From contig JALLBK010000008.1 of NCBI GenBank assembly GCA_036940085.1, positions 1 to 64,000 of the forward strand: DNA of 64,000 bases. The letters run 5' to 3'. Position numbers and translations under genes: made by a program. The stretch is from Discostella pseudostelligera. Its lineage: Eukaryota; Bacillariophyta; Thalassiosirophyceae; Thalassiosirales; Thalassiosiraceae. This document shows, one piece after another, positions 44,534 to 54,459 of the stretch (positions within the stretch are counted from its first letter, which is position 1; every line of letters begins with the position of its first letter). Under the pieces are notes generated by a model. The model had not been told where the DNA came from. It was given only the letters and a program-made list of their open reading frames with translations, and searched no databases.

Positions 44534-45950
44534 TTAGTCCATGTGCAAGTCATCTTCACTCCCTCGCTTCCTCATTTTCTTCATCTGCTTCCTTCTATTG
44601 GCGCTAATTCCCGCTATCTTCATTTCGTGCTCCTCTCTCCACTCTACTAGAGCCTCCGTGTCTTTCCAAAGCTCTAACGTCAGCATTCGTTCGCGCTCTT
44701 CATCGGAAACAGCAACCCATGTGACCTCTCCAACAGCATTCCTGGTCAGTACCTCTCGCTCTTCGTCATTCAGTTCAATCTTCCTGAGCCGCCTAAATGA
44801 AAAGTTTGCCCACCAAAGTAACGACTTTGTCAAAAAATACGGCCACATCACCATCTTTACAACCAGCAAGTCCTGCCACGTTGGCTTGCGAAATCCAGCG
44901 CCAAAATCATCAACTTCATTCACAAGTTCAATACATATAGGACGTAATTCCTCCCATTCCTTCTCCTTCTTCTCTTTGGACTTAATTTTGGGAACCTTCT
45001 TTTTCTTTTCACCGGCTCCAATCGCCTCATCGGTTCCGCCCTGCTCTTTCTTCCTCTCAGCCAAAATGGCTAATGCCTTTTCCCTGATCTCAATACTCTC
45101 CGTACTCCCCCCCTCACGAGGACTCAAATCTTCCACCGCTGCTTTGACCAAATGGTTGGCAATTGTTTGCCATTTATTCTTTTGGGCGTAGTATGTGAAG
45201 GCACTACCGGCGAAAAGAAAAATTATGATGATGAACGACGCGTCTGACTTCGGAGCATAGGACCAGAGGACAGATGAGCCATATTTTTTGAAGTATTCAT
45301 CAGGACGGTCACGGAATCGGTCATAATCTGCACGTTTTTCAGAGTTGGTGAGAACTTCGTAGGCTTTGGCAATGGCCTGAAGGGGATAATAAATGTCGGT
45401 TAGGTTGAGATGCCCATCAGCGGGGAAAAATCAGAAATCAGCGTCAACGATAGCGACTCACCACAAATTTCTCTCGTGCACCCTTCACTTTATTCTTATC
45501 AGGGTGCCATTTCCGACTCAGGCCGCGATAACTCTTTGTAATATCCTTCAGTGACGGCGGCTTATAGCCCCAGGTTTCGTGATCAAAGCCTAGAATTTTG
45601 TAGCAGTCGAATTTGCCACAAAATACATTTTTCGGATCGTAAAATGTTCCCCAGTCATCTTCATTGACAGGAGAATTTCCACTTTTTTCATTGTCTTTGG
45701 GAGGAGAATCAATGTTAGAACTGGAGTCCGATGTGTCAGCTACGGTTGCCGAGGCATCACTGACATCTTGAGCCCCGGTGGCAGCAACGCTTCCAGGATC
45801 ATCTTCTTGCGCATAGGCCAGCGAATACGAACATACGAAGAAAGCCGCCAGAAGGGTCAAAGTGAACCAAAGTCGCCGACAATAGCGCAACATTGCAGCG
45901 GAGCTAGGGTGGCCTCGAACTATTGGATAGGAGCGATTGGCGGCCGTCAT
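44534..45950 (-). CDS. DNAJC25: DNAJC25-type ER membrane J-protein
   Basis: Two exons, 45950-45462 and 45376-44534, with an 85-nt intron, give 443 aa. A hydrophobic signal/TM (LWFTLTLLAAFFVCSYSLAYA) is followed by an acidic linker and a J domain (FDCYKILG...KSYRGLSRKWHPDKN with the HPD triad, then AIAKAYEVLTNSEKRADYD after the intron). DRPDEYFKKYGSSVLWSYAPKSDASFIIIF begins the second membrane helix, and a KKK-rich cytosolic segment, KPTWQDLLVVKMVMWPYF and an Arg/Lys-rich C-terminus complete the DNAJC25 pattern. Role: recruits an Hsp70/BiP-type chaperone at the ER. An alternative start lies 19 codons downstream (MLRYCRR), and the upstream open frame to 46169 starts in promoter sequence. Confidence 0.9.
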
Positions 45951-46221
45951 GGTGCACCGCGCCGATGCAGATTGCTTTTTGTCCGGTGCCCGGCAAGCCC
46001 CCGGCCCGCCCGCCCGTCCGTCCGTCGCCTGTCGGTCAGTGACGTCAGATTTTGGCGCGCTCGAGAGAGAAAGATCCAAAAGATCAAAGATCCTAATCGA
46101 CGGACAGACTAGTGAGTCATCGTCGATCGTCGCGCTCGTCGCGAGAAGAGATAAGAGATGTATGACCATGAAAGATAAAAGCTATATTGGCCACCTCCTC
46201 TGGTAATCAAACGATTGCACA
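45951..46221. promoter_or_regulatory. Bidirectional promoter with adjacent CRE and E2F sites
   Basis: A 271-bp head-to-head spacer. A perfect TGACGTCA (46040-46047) stands two bases before TTTTGGCGCG (46050-46059), a canonical E2F core. The left part is GC-rich and contains C/G-rich repeats (CCCGCCCGCCCGTCCG). No other gene is supported. Confidence 0.55.
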
Positions 46222-47148
46222 ATGAACCAGCACCCGCCGATCTCAAAGAAGTCTCTCTTCGTAATCATATCTATAACTATAAATTTCGTTGGTGCATTTA
46301 CTGTACCGTTCGACTTACAATCGAGAACAATTTCGCACCGCCAACGCAACACCTCCGGACATCTCACGGCCAAGACGATATGCACTTTCGACGAAGACGA
46401 CTTTGCTGGAACGCAGGGTGATTGGCCCTACACAGCCGCTGATCTGAATCGACTCGACAATTCAGACGACTCCGTATTCTACAATACACCACGATTTGTA
46501 ACTCACATTGATGATTCTGCGATATCAGCTCTTACCCAGTTTTACCAGCAAGAGTTTACTTCATTGAATAAGGAATCGTTGGATGTTTTGGATTTGTGTT
46601 CGAGCTGGATAAGCCATTTACCAAATGATGGTATCACATATGGAAATGTGGTTGGCGTGGGAATGAATGAACAAGAACTGGCGTCGAATGAGCAATTGAC
46701 GAACTTCTATGTTCAGGATCTCAACAAAGACCCTCTCCTTCCTCAATTTGAAGACAACTCGTTCGACGTGATTTGCAACGTAGTCTCTGTGGATTATCTT
46801 ACAAAGCCGCTGGAGATATTTCAGGAAATGCATAGGATACTGCGACCTGGTGGTATGTCGCTTATGAGTTTTAGCAACCGATGTTTCCCGACGAAAGCAA
46901 TTGCCATGTGGCTTCAAGCAGATGAGATTGGAAGATTAACAATCGTTGGGTCTTATTATCACTATTCTGCAAAGTGGACATCGATTGAGGCACTAGATTT
47001 AAAGGATATGCTACCGACGCCAAAGAGGCCATCTGCGGGCGATATCATGAAGAATCCTTCACTTGGATTAGCATGGATGAATGCTGCAGCAGCGGTCGCA
47101 AAAAACAACCAAGGGGACCCTATGTTTGCTGTAAAAGGAGTGAAGTAA
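46222..47148 (+). CDS. Plastid-targeted SAM-dependent methyltransferase-like protein
   Basis: Single exon, 308 aa. The presequence is bipartite: signal peptide SLFVIISITINFVGAF followed by TVPFDLQSRTISHRQ, an ASAF-type plastid motif. The body has a Methyltransf_11-like fold: VLDLCSSWISHLP in place of the usual DLGCGTG loop, VVGVGMNEQEL, LPQFEDNSFDVICNVVSVDYLTKP and EMHRILRPGGMSLMSFSNR. The DLCSSW loop is the version seen in a plant/algal and bacterial subgroup of uncharacterised methyltransferases. Substrate is unknown. The start ATG is the first in frame. The next gene lies 273 bp downstream on the same strand. Confidence 0.85.
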   Translation: MNQHPPISKKSLFVIISITINFVGAFTVPFDLQSRTISHRQRNTSGHLTAKTICTFDEDDFAGTQGDWPYTAADLNRLDNSDDSVFYNTPRFVTHIDDSAISALTQFYQQEFTSLNKESLDVLDLCSSWISHLPNDGITYGNVVGVGMNEQELASNEQLTNFYVQDLNKDPLLPQFEDNSFDVICNVVSVDYLTKPLEIFQEMHRILRPGGMSLMSFSNRCFPTKAIAMWLQADEIGRLTIVGSYYHYSAKWTSIEALDLKDMLPTPKRPSAGDIMKNPSLGLAWMNAAAAVAKNNQGDPMFAVKGVK

Positions 47149-47421
47149 ATGTACTACTATCTATTTGTATTGCACCGTTGTCATCATGTAATAATCGCTT
47201 CGTAAAAAGTAAGTATCGTAGGCGGCAGGCGGCAGCAGAGTTGAGGTCGAATTGAGTAGATTCGCTGCCACGTGTAAGTAATTGTTCGCGCCATATCTTA
47301 AAGCCACGTGTAATGTGATGAGAGTCGAGTCTTCAGCTTCCCGCCAAATCAATCCCAAATCCAACCAAATCCCAAATCCAAATCCCAAATCGGCATCGGT
47401 AGCAAAACCACCACCACCACC
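47149..47421. promoter_or_regulatory. Aminopeptidase promoter with G-box pair and E2F-like site
   Basis: GCCACGTG at 47267-47274 and 47303-47310, each followed by TAA, then GAGTCGAGTC at 47322-47331 and TTCCCGCCAAAT at 47338-47349. A run of CCAAATC/CCCAAAT units (about 47344-47392) occupies the leader just before the ACCATGG start. The decamer GAGTCGAGTC recurs in the promoter at 54173-54182. Confidence 0.6.
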
Positions 47422-50400
47422 ATGGCCAACACCACCGTCGTAGGAGAATCCGCCGCAGCTCACCCACCCAAGAAGGCTCGGACAGATGATGCCTCTTTGC
47501 CCTCCGCGGACAAGGTTCTCAACGCGGCCCTTGCTGCAGCCACGAAAGCCAACCCACCGCCGCCCAAAGAGGTTCGTCGCGTAGACTACACACCGCTGCC
47601 GTACAAGGTGACGAAGGTGTCATTGGATTTCAACATCTTTGAGCGCCGAACTGTCGTGAGCTCGGTATTGACTGTTGAGAAGAGTGATGTCACCGCAAAT
47701 GACTCAAAGATTACTAGTGATGATGAGGAGGATGGGCTTGTTCTCAATGGAGAGGAGGGCTGTGTGGCGCTCCTCGCCGTTTCTGTCGATGGGTGTGACA
47801 CTCTCACTCAAGATGTTGATTACATTTTGAAGCCTGGAAAACTAATCATCAAGGCGGAGACTTTGCATCGGGGTGCATCGAACTTGGATGGCAGAATTAT
47901 TGTTAGGACTACAGTTGAAATTGTACCTGAGGACAATACCCAGCTGAGTGGGCTCTACAATGACGGTACCATGTTTTGCACTCAATGCGAAGCAGAAGGG
48001 TTTCGCCGCATTACTTACTATCCTGACAGGTGCGTCAATCAAATCTACCTTGCGTATATATTGTTGCGGATGGAACTCATGTTGCGTTGTGATGTATCAT
48101 CAACAGGCCAGACAACATGGCGACGTTCGAACGAGTTCGGATTGAGGCTGATGGCAAGAAATGTCCAGTGCTGCTGTCTAACGGCAATTTGGTCGAAAAG
48201 GGTTCCTGCGACGATGGAAGAGAGTATGCCATCTGGCATGATCCGTTCCCAAAGCCGAGTTACCTCTTTGCACTTGTGGCCGGTGATCTTGGGTCGATTG
48301 AAGACACTTTTACTACTATGAGTGGCCGTACTGTCCTTTTGCGATTTTACTCGGAGGTAGGTTTCATCTTCTTATCAAACTTGCATTGAATCGTCACGCA
48401 TGCATGATTTCACTAAGCAGTTTTTCAACTGTGTCTGGAATCGAACAGCATAAAAATGTCGGCAAATTGAACTACGCACTAGAATCTTTGAAGCGTGCAA
48501 TGAAATGGGACGAGGAGACATTTGGGCTTGAGTACGATTTGGATCTATTCAATGTCGTTGCCGTCGAGTCCTTCAACATGGGAGCAATGGAGAACAAAAG
48601 TCTAAATGTGTTCAACACTAGTTGTGTACTGACTGATCCAGTAACGTCCAGTGACGCAGAGTACTTTCGTGTGGAGGGGATCATTGGGCATGAGTACTTC
48701 CACAATTGGACGGGAAATCGAGTAACGTGTCGCGACTGGTTCCAGTTGACTTTGAAGGAGGGTCTTACAGTCTACCGCGATCAGTTGTTCTCAGGACAAG
48801 TGAACAATTGCGCTTCCGTTACCCGTATCCAGAACGTCCTCGTGGTGCGTGGTAGTCAGTTCCAGGAGGAGGATGGGCCAATGTCACATCCTATCCGACC
48901 TGACAGCTATATTGCAATGGACAATTTCTACACCTCGTAAGGAACACTTGATTTTGCAGCTGTGTGCACTATCCTCGACAAATCACCAATTCTCTGCTTC
49001 TTAAACAGGACTGTGTACAGGAAGGGAGCAGAGGTAATTCGAATGTATGACACGATTTTGGGCACCGATGGGTTCAGGAAGGTATGTGACACATTGACCT
49101 TATCACAATTCATGCATCTTTGCCTTTATTCTGCATCTACTAATTTCCACATCTTGCGGCTTCGCTTATTTGTGGTAAACAGGGCATGGATTTGTACTTC
49201 AAACGACACGATGGTTGTGCAGTGACGTGCGATGACTTTCTTGCCGCCATGACTGATGCAAACGGAGTGGATTTGTCGCAATTCGCGAGGTGGTATTCGA
49301 CTTCTGGCACTCCTGTGGTAACTTACTCCTCAGCGTTTGATCAGGATAGCGGATTGTACCAATTGACATTATCGCAAAATAGCCGCAGTGAGGACCCACT
49401 CTTTATCCCTGTGGCAGTTGGCTTGATCGATAAAGCAACCGGAGAAGAGGTCGTCCCTACCACGGTTCTTCAGTTAAAAGAAACTACGCAATCGTTCGAC
49501 TTTTCTAACCTCAAAGGGGAAGTTGTTCCTTCCATCCTTCGGAACTTTTCGGCTCCAGTGAAGATTGTGCCAGCATCAGGAAAAGTTGATGAAGATGACT
49601 TGGCATTCCTTGCATCTTGGTAAGATCATGTTGGCAATATTTCACCCTCGTTTTATGAATCCTCTTGATTAACCATCACTTTTGTTGTAGCGACACTGAT
49701 GGGTTCAACCGATGGGATAGTGCACAGAAGCTTTACGAGGCTGCCATCCTGAAAGTCATCAACAACGTAGCTCATGATGATGGTTTGGATAGGGTCATCG
49801 ATACATTTCGTCAGACTTTGAAGGATGGAAAAATTAGTGATGATTCTATTCGGGCCTACGCTTTAATTTTGCCATCAGAGTCCACTGTGGCGAAGTCCGT
49901 CGACTGCATTGATCCTCCGGCCATCCACAATGCAAGAAATCACGTCAAATCTGCTATTGCCAGATCCGTCAAGGATGATCTTCTTAGTGCTTACAACGAC
50001 TTGACTGCTGCCATTGATGCAGATGGAGCCACGTTCAAGGTGGATGGACTGTCGGTTGGACGTAGGCGCCTTAGGAATGTCTATCTCGCCTACCTCTGCT
50101 CAATTTGCGAAACTGGTGAGGAGCAGCGGGAAGCGGCCGATCTCGCGACGAAGCATTTCAACTCTGCGACAGGTATGACGGACAAACTCGCCGCGTTCAA
50201 TATTCTTGCTTCGATGAGTGGAGAAGGTGAAAGTGCAAGGGATGCTGCGATTGAGAAATTCTATAACGACGCGAACGGTGATCCCCTGGTGATCAACAAG
50301 TGGTTTTCGGTCCAAGCCGACGCAAGTTTACCCAACGTATTGGATCGCGTTGAAATGCTGGCTTCTTCCCATCCAGATTTTACTCTAAAAAATCCCAATC

Positions 50401-50672
50401 GATGCCGGGCTCTTGTTCTCACATTTGCGATGAATGCAGCAGCATTCCATGACGAGGAAGGCAGGGGGTATAAATTCTTAGGTGACATGTTGGAAAAATT
50501 GGATAAGGTTAACCCCATCGTTGCTGCTCGAACAGCCGCCAGTAGTTTGATCGGATGGAAGAAATACAATGAGAAGCGAGCATCGTTGATGAAGGCCCAG
50601 CTAGAAAGATTGAAGAATATGCCCAATGTGAGCAACGACCTTCTCGAGATCGTCACGAAAGGGCTGAAGTAA
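47422..50672 (+). CDS. M1-family aminopeptidase N (PepN type)
   Basis: Six exons, 47422-48029, 48107-48356, 48449-48936, 49009-49081, 49183-49619 and 49691-50672, with introns of 71-101 nt, give 945 aa. Splices recreate conserved blocks: [54 protein letters not shown] and [13 protein letters not shown]. The catalytic parts are intact: GAMEN near 330, HEYFHNW near 366 with the third zinc ligand Glu in [11 protein letters not shown] about 20 residues on. The length, [11 protein letters not shown] and the C-terminal helical domain fit the bacterial-type PepN/plant APM clade of zinc metallopeptidases that trim N-terminal residues. No clear targeting peptide is present; the start [10 protein letters not shown] suggests a cytosolic enzyme. 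It is 27 bp tail-to-tail from the next gene. Confidence 0.95.
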
Positions 50673-50699
50673 TTTGTGACATGCCCTGGTCGGATGATA

Positions 50700-51857
50700 C
50701 TACATCTGCACATCAACACCGATTTTCATCTTTCTAGCGTTGTCGACAGCACATTGTGCAGAGAACACGTCCTGGATCGCAGTTCCGACAGACTTGTAAA
50801 AGGTACAGTCGATGTTGTGATCAACCTCTCGTCGTTTGCCGAATTTTATTCTACCGATCAGTGCATCTCCAATTAAACAAGTAAAATTAGCGTCGTCATC
50901 TTTCAAACAAGCGAGATCCCCAACATCCAATGCCTCTTTTGTATCGACTAAGACTTCACATCTTTTCACTGATGCGTCATCTACCTCTTGCATAAGCGAT
51001 GTGTACGAGCCGACTCCATTGATGTGACACCCTTGTTTCAGCCATTCTCCACGAAAGAGCGGAGTCATTGTGTTGGTGGTTGTTGCAATAATATCAGCCA
51101 TTTCAACTGCCTGCTTCACTTCTCTATCGTTTGATAACAATATTGTTGTAATGTCTATGATTGATGTTTTCGTCATTGAATCAAAATCTGGATGATCATT
51201 TAGTATCATCTCTTTCAGTTGTTCAGCCCTTTCCAGAGATCGATTTACAATAACCAACTTGTTAATATTGACGACATGTTGAATAGATTTGATATGCAAT
51301 TCAGCCTGGAGACCAGCACCAAATACTACTAATGTCAATCCGCCCGTCGGTGGTCGACCCGTGAGCGCGAGTTCCGTAGCCAATGCACTACCAGCTGCAG
51401 TCCTTGCCGCAGTCAAATATGTTGCTGCTACAATGGCTGATACCTCTCCCGTTTCGGCATTGATTAACATGGTTGTTGCAGGAACGGTGGGTTTGTTGAA
51501 TTTGACGGGGTTGTTGGCCCTAATTGATACGAGCTTCATGCCCATTAATATGTCGTCTCCCTCATCTGCCGGTGGATAGTAAGCTGCTGGTTTGAAGAGA
51601 GACCAATCAGCTGGTGAGCAGGAGGATGTTGCTGATGCTGATGGTGACATGGTGGTGGTGCTTGCACGACATGGATACGGCAAACCGATCCTGGTGGGTA
51701 CAACTGCTCCTCCGTCGTCGCCGCTGCTTCGCAATGAAGCAAGCGCTTTGCGGTTGGCGGCAATTGCCAAGGATACAGGAAAGCATTGTCTGGTGTCGGT
51801 TTCTGAGAGGATGAGCATGCTGTTTGAGAGCATTCTAAAAGTTTGTCGGATCATCAT
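50700..51857 (-). CDS. Ornithine cyclodeaminase/mu-crystallin family protein
   Basis: Single exon, 385 aa. The family fold is evident: an N-terminal substrate segment with GMKLVSIRANNP, AETGEVSAIVAATYLTAARTAAGSALATELAL, the NAD(P)-binding Rossmann turn VVFGAGLQAELHIKSI, VIVNRSLERAEQL, ADIIATTTNTMTPLF and HINGVGSY. Members convert ornithine to proline, reduce ketimines or bind thyroid hormone; the sequence does not tell which. A Ser/Thr-rich insertion (about 65-85) sits before GMKLVS. It has two adjacent candidate ATGs (51857 and 51854) and no evident signal peptide. Confidence 0.9.
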   Translation of the reverse strand: MMIRQTFRMLSNSMLILSETDTRQCFPVSLAIAANRKALASLRSSGDDGGAVVPTRIGLPYPCRASTTTMSPSASATSSCSPADWSLFKPAAYYPPADEGDDILMGMKLVSIRANNPVKFNKPTVPATTMLINAETGEVSAIVAATYLTAARTAAGSALATELALTGRPPTGGLTLVVFGAGLQAELHIKSIQHVVNINKLVIVNRSLERAEQLKEMILNDHPDFDSMTKTSIIDITTILLSNDREVKQAVEMADIIATTTNTMTPLFRGEWLKQGCHINGVGSYTSLMQEVDDASVKRCEVLVDTKEALDVGDLACLKDDDANFTCLIGDALIGRIKFGKRREVDHNIDCTFYKSVGTAIQDVFSAQCAVDNARKMKIGVDVQM

Positions 51858-52279
51858 GGTTCATTACTTAGTTCATTGTGATGAAAGAAGCCTTTGATTT
51901 TGATTGACACATGAAATTTTGTTGTGACAGGAGAAGCAAAAAGATCGCAAAGATCTTGCGAAAGAAGTGGTAAAAGTACGTACTTGGCGATATTGAAAGC
52001 GGAATCAATACTAGTCTCGCCAAAAATTGAGGTTCTCGACTTACTCATCCAAATCCGAACATCGTAACACGTAGATACCATAACACATAGAGTACCACCG
52101 ATGAAGATATTATCATCTTCTCTCTTCTCTACCTAGCTACATACATACCATCTACCATCACCATCACGTTCATAAAAATTGCCGACAACCCCTAGCCATT
52201 GCATTGTACTACTCCTATTACTACAACCCCTAGCCATTGCATTGTACTACTCCTATTACTATTACCACCGCCGTCGATA
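51858..52279. promoter_or_regulatory. Divergent promoter of the OCD and PsbQ-like genes
   Basis: A 422-bp head-to-head spacer with no other gene. The half next to the PsbQ-like gene is AT/AC-rich and contains the 38-bp tandem duplication annotated separately. I see no E2F-like element, which distinguishes this promoter from most of the others. Confidence 0.4.
52185..52260. repeat. Perfect 38-bp tandem duplication
   Basis: Two identical 38-bp units, 52185-52222 and 52223-52260, end 19 bp before the start codon of the PsbQ-like gene. Each unit includes TACTCCTA-type sequence (TACTACTCCTATTACT). It therefore lies in the leader or core promoter. Perfect identity suggests a very recent duplication. 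Confidence 0.92.
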
Positions 52280-52885
52280 ATGAAAAACATATCAGCTTGG
52301 GCGGCAATTGCTGTCCTACTCAGTACCAACACCGTTGAGGCATTCTCGCATGTGCATGGGAAAGGATCGACCAGGAGTACTCATCTCTGCGCAGCCGAGG
52401 CAACAACAAGTCGCCGAGATTTCTTCTCAGTGAGCATCGTATCCACCGGTGCATCAATTGCATCCACGATTTTATTATCTCCCCTCCCATGCGTGGCAGA
52501 TGTATCTGATGGCAATGCCTTACCTCAAGGAGCTGCTCAATTCAGCCGCGTGCTCAAGGTTAGATCTCAGCTACAGAGCGTCGCGAAACGAGTTACGGAG
52601 CAGCCATCCGAAATAAACAAGGCTGAGTGGGATAAGATTGACGACTTTTTAAGAACGGTGTATTCTGCTGGAGAGGATATGAAGGTTATTGCCAAGGGGA
52701 TAAATGACCCTACCAAAAAGACGAAGGCAGACGAGGATATTAAGTTATTGCAAAGTTTGGTACAAGTGGCACAGAAACCAGTTTCGAAGCAAGATGCGGC
52801 AGGGTTTGGAGTTGTCGCGGCGAAGGCTGATCATCTTTTTGAGGATTTTTTTGACTTGTTGAGAGATATTCCTGATGAGCTTTAG
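52280..52885 (+). CDS. Thylakoid-lumen four-helix protein, PsbQ/Psb31-like
   Basis: Single exon, 201 aa. The presequence is three-part: ER signal peptide (AAIAVLLSTNTVEAF), plastid motif EAF-SHVHGKG, then a twin-arginine lumenal signal (SRRDFFSVSIVSTGASIASTIL...CVADV). The mature part (about 75-201) is almost all helical: QFSRVLKVRSQLQSVAKRV, KAEWDKIDDFLRTVYSAGEDMKVIAKG, ADEDIKLLQSLVQVAQKPV and KADHLFEDFFDLLRDIP. That makes a four-helix bundle of the size of PsbQ-type extrinsic subunits of photosystem II. Whether it is PsbQ', Psb31 or another lumenal protein needs alignment. The tandem 38-bp repeat lies just upstream. Confidence 0.75.
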   Translation: MKNISAWAAIAVLLSTNTVEAFSHVHGKGSTRSTHLCAAEATTSRRDFFSVSIVSTGASIASTILLSPLPCVADVSDGNALPQGAAQFSRVLKVRSQLQSVAKRVTEQPSEINKAEWDKIDDFLRTVYSAGEDMKVIAKGINDPTKKTKADEDIKLLQSLVQVAQKPVSKQDAAGFGVVAAKADHLFEDFFDLLRDIPDEL

Positions 52886-53253
52886 GAGGAGAGAGGAGAC
52901 AAATACATTTGCGCCAATACCAGCAGATACCAACAAATACGGGACAATGCCAAATGAAATTCCACAATTCTCAATTCTCGAATCTAGGCATTATGAGTTA
53001 TCGCACTGATTGTAGCATAGGCTATCCTCTATACCACCAAATGATATTTCTGAATATTATGGCAATATCGATTGTCATATTGCAGTCGGCAGTAAACGAT
53101 CCCTCGATGCGTCGCGTGTCACGTTCCAACATCTACGGCAAAATGCATATTTGGGTATTGTTGTGTTCTATGCATGTTCACCCATTATCTCGTTCCGGCT
53201 TTCCTTTCAACGCATCACTCGACCGCCGGTAGATATCTACAGAATCTCAATGC
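52886..53253. other. Intergenic, convergent 3' regions
   Basis: A 368-bp tail-to-tail spacer between the PsbQ-like gene and the Hikeshi gene. Sequence is ordinary and AT-rich. I see no coding exon, repeat or recognisable motif in it; it is presumably 3' UTRs. Confidence 0.4.
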
Positions 53254-53913
53254 TCAACTATCCGAACTCTTCATGAAGAAATTAGGGTCAACTCTTGTCT
53301 TTGATTCAAACCGTTTCATCCATCGATCAAAGACATTATTTGGTACTATCATATTACCCCCACTGCCCGTATTGAAACTTTGCATGTAGTTGAATAAATC
53401 CATAGCAATCTTCATTGCTACATGTGTCGTCTTATCTTGTATCATACCCATGTTGTCGATCGTTGATATCGGTTCAATGGACACACCTAAATTGATTGTG
53501 ATGGTTGATGAATAAGGAGAATTAATTGCGATACTCAGCGTTTCATTCGTCGCCCATCCTGTCCGAAACACACCCGAGGGCTTGTTATTTGTAATGGCAC
53601 CAACCAGCTCAAAGTCGGTAGTTGTCGCCGTCGATGCACCTGCGGAGAAGGGTGTGGATGACATGACATTCGAAGCCGGTATGGACACAACTTGCCAGAA
53701 AAGTAATGCTCCATGATCGGGAGGTAATGGAATGCCTGGCAACAAGAAGAATACCAATTCACTAACCGACACAATGTCCTTCCCGCTAATGCCGGAGAGC
53801 GCCAGGGTGAATTTGGTACCTGATGCATCGCTTGGCGCGAAGTCTGTGCGAACGACGCCACCGGGTATGAGTATGCCCAGGAGTTGAGATGACGGTGTCT
53901 GCGCTTGATTCAT
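53254..53913 (-). CDS. HIKESHI: Hikeshi/OPI10 Hsp70 nuclear import carrier
   Basis: Single exon, 219 aa. It follows Hikeshi along its length: LLGILIPGGVVRTDF at the start, VSELVFFLLPGIPLPPDHGALLFWQ, FELVGAITNNKPSGVFRTGW, INLGVSIEPIST and the C-terminal MIVPNNVFDRWMKRFESKTRVDPNFF. Hikeshi carries ATP-bound Hsp70 through nuclear pores during heat stress. The hydrophobic patch at the N-terminus and the C-terminal helices that bind Hsp70 are both present. It shares a divergent promoter with the next gene, which contains E2F-like and G-box elements. Confidence 0.95.
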   Translation of the reverse strand: MNQAQTPSSQLLGILIPGGVVRTDFAPSDASGTKFTLALSGISGKDIVSVSELVFFLLPGIPLPPDHGALLFWQVVSIPASNVMSSTPFSAGASTATTTDFELVGAITNNKPSGVFRTGWATNETLSIAINSPYSSTITINLGVSIEPISTIDNMGMIQDKTTHVAMKIAMDLFNYMQSFNTGSGGNMIVPNNVFDRWMKRFESKTRVDPNFFMKSSDS

Positions 53914-54459
53914 AGTGGATGGGATTGTGGAGACAGTGGTGACAAATGTGGGCGACGCCGATTTCGGATCTCTTCGTCTCGCATGCTTTTGCGTTTGGCT
54001 GCCGCTGTTGCTATTGTATCTACAGTATCGTAGATACTACTCCCATACGAGCTCGATCGATGTCTCCCGCCAAATCAACCCATCACCTTCCCGCCAAATC
54101 TGCCACGTTGAAGGCTGTTGAAGGTCTCCAGCTGTCTCCAGCCAAAAGATTTTGCCACGTGGAAGTCTGATGGAGTCGAGTCCTTGTGTCTCTGCCCTTC
54201 GCGGTAGGTGATGGTGTGTAAGGTGTGTCTTTGTGACACTAAAACTGACAAAGATAGATATTCTCATAACTTTTCTATTTTAGAGTATGAATTCTGTGGT
54301 TCCCAAGAAGGTTCGGCACGCAGCGTCCACCGCATGCATGCAAGAGTTGTTGTTGTTTGTGTTCTTTTCGAGACGTTGGTGGTGATTGGTGATGGTGATG
54401 TCGATGTCAATGCACTCATGTTTCATGTTGTCATGTTCCATGTGCAACTCTAGAAGAAG
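53914..54459. promoter_or_regulatory. Bidirectional promoter with composite E2F-like/G-box elements
   Basis: CTCCCGCCAAAT (54064-54075), TTCCCGCCAAAT (54088-54099) followed after 2 nt by GCCACGTT (54102-54109), GCCACGTG (54154-54161) and GAGTCGAGTC (54173-54182). The parts are those of the promoters at 41.8 and 47.3 kb. A short 5' exon for the plus-strand gene cannot be excluded. Confidence 0.6.
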
